64,000 nucleotides of DNA from NCBI RefSeq assembly GCF_900108275.1, contig NZ_FNVD01000008.1, forward strand, positions 62,001 through 126,000. The letters run 5' to 3'. How positions within the stretch are numbered: position 1 is the first letter of the stretch; each line of letters opens with the position of its first letter. This stretch comes from Jhaorihella thermophila. Lineage in GTDB: Bacteria; Pseudomonadota; Alphaproteobacteria; Rhodobacterales; Rhodobacteraceae. Shown here piece after piece: positions 63,489 through 64,000 of the stretch. Made by a program: the position numbers and the translations under genes. The notes below the pieces were generated by a model. That model did no database searches, was not told where the DNA came from, and saw only the letters and a list, made by a program, of their open reading frames with translations.

Positions 63489-64000
63489 TTGGTCAAGACA
63501 CTTGTGCTCTGCGACTGCGACGGGTCGCAGAAGATCGATGCCGAGCGCATCGCGCAGACCTGCGGCGTCACCTGTTCACGGGTACATTCGGCGCTGTGCA
63601 CGACGCAGTTGCAAGATGCGGCCCGCGCCATCGAGGCGGGCGAGGCGGTCATCGCCTGCGCTCAGGAACATGTGGTTTTCCGCGAACTGGCGGGCGATTT
63701 GGGGGCCGAGCCGCCCGGCTTCGTGGACTTGCGCGACCGCGCCGGCTGGTCGGACGAGGGCGCAGAGGCCGGGCCGAAGATGGCCGCGTTGGTGGCCGAA
63801 TCGCTCCAGCCCGCGCCCGAAGTGCCCGCGGTGGACGTGGTCAGCGAAGGCACCTGCCTGATCGCGGGCCCAGGCGCGGTGGTGGAGCCGCTGGCGCGGC
63901 GGCTGAGCGATGCGCTCTCTGTCACGGCGCTCTATACCGACGATGTCGAGCCGCCCGTGGATCGCGATTTTGACATGGTGCGCGGGCGTCTGGCGCGCGT
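63489..64000 (+). CDS. Iron-sulfur protein of the formate dehydrogenase locus (partial, N-terminus)
   Basis: A rightward gene cut by the window edge. It begins with TTG at 63489 behind GGGAGGAGA and reads VKTLVLCDCDGSQKIDAERI, TCGVTCSRVHSALCTTQLQD and IEAGEAVIACAQEHVVFREL. The many cysteines and the VLCDCDGSQ start match a long iron-sulfur protein, usually labelled 4Fe-4S binding protein, that sits divergent from DUF3305 in Rhodobacterales formate dehydrogenase loci. The visible 170 codons hold no ferredoxin motif yet; that would lie further right. Confidence 0.75.
   Translation, partial: MVKTLVLCDCDGSQKIDAERIAQTCGVTCSRVHSALCTTQLQDAARAIEAGEAVIACAQEHVVFRELAGDLGAEPPGFVDLRDRAGWSDEGAEAGPKMAALVAESLQPAPEVPAVDVVSEGTCLIAGPGAVVEPLARRLSDALSVTALYTDDVEPPVDRDFDMVRGRLAR

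Overview
The window looks like chromosome from a Rhodobacterales/Rhodobacteraceae alphaproteobacterium (roseobacter or Rhodobacter-like). The DNA is GC-rich. Several features point to this group: a pyruvate dehydrogenase E1-beta with its own lipoyl domain; a HemB carrying the ALDPY motif instead of zinc ligands; an Hsp20-DUF1150 pair; an LpsB-type core glycosyltransferase; a small membrane protein that databases name 'component of SufBCD complex'; and a TerS/TerL pair like genes g1-g2 of the Rhodobacter gene transfer agent (GTA). Most of the window is ordinary core genome. There is one tRNA gene. I see no rRNA, CRISPR array or intact insertion sequence.

Layout. 0.1-2.4 kb: ccmABCD haem-export genes. 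2.5-6.7 kb: pyruvate dehydrogenase operon (pdhA, a VOC-family gene, pdhB, pdhC) with a clean operator-like palindrome before pdhA. 6.9-10 kb: FtsB-like protein, acyl-CoA dehydrogenase, manganese-type pyrophosphatase. 10.2-17.6 kb: an eight-gene surface-polysaccharide block (four GT4/GT25 glycosyltransferases, two methyltransferases, a sulfotransferase, lpsB). 17.7-28.8 kb: crotonase, HisC-like aminotransferase, penicillin-acylase-family hydrolase, SYLF lipoprotein, hemB, mfd. 28.8-31.8 kb: the most unusual stretch. A near-consensus promoter and a perfect 13-bp hairpin precede intact GTA-like terS and terL. No other GTA gene follows. Instead there are decayed pieces of RuBisCO large subunit (cbbL) and of its activase partner cbbO, then a CAT-anticodon tRNA.

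31.9-52.1 kb: purMN, RNase D, a lipoprotein, sufE, trpS, a rhomboid-fold protein lacking both catalytic residues, DUF2892, a Crp/Fnr regulator overlapping murJ, glnD, an LpoA-like lipoprotein divergent from rsmI-yraN-gshB-hydrolase, comM, purKE, a YdcH-like protein, and an hsp20-DUF1150 operon with a sigma-32-like promoter and a strong intrinsic terminator. 52.3-64 kb: an apparent eleven-gene leftward formate dehydrogenase operon. It holds DUF3305, DUF3306, a TorD-like chaperone, a Tat mini-protein, fdhA, fdhB and fdhC. These are followed by an unusual extension: a NarI-like cytochrome b, an HdrD/DsrK-like Fe-S protein, a WD40-cytochrome c and an excisionase-HTH/PBP regulator. A divergent iron-sulfur protein gene runs off the right edge.

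A family of short intergenic repeats (a CTTCATCTTGC..AAATAC-type arm plus a GAGGGGC/GCCCCTC hairpin) recurs at about eight places, mostly at gene 3' ends. One short copy lies exactly between terL and the cbb fragments. The best candidates for a second look are the GTA/RuBisCO junction, the DsrMK-like extension of the formate dehydrogenase operon, and the pseudo-rhomboid.
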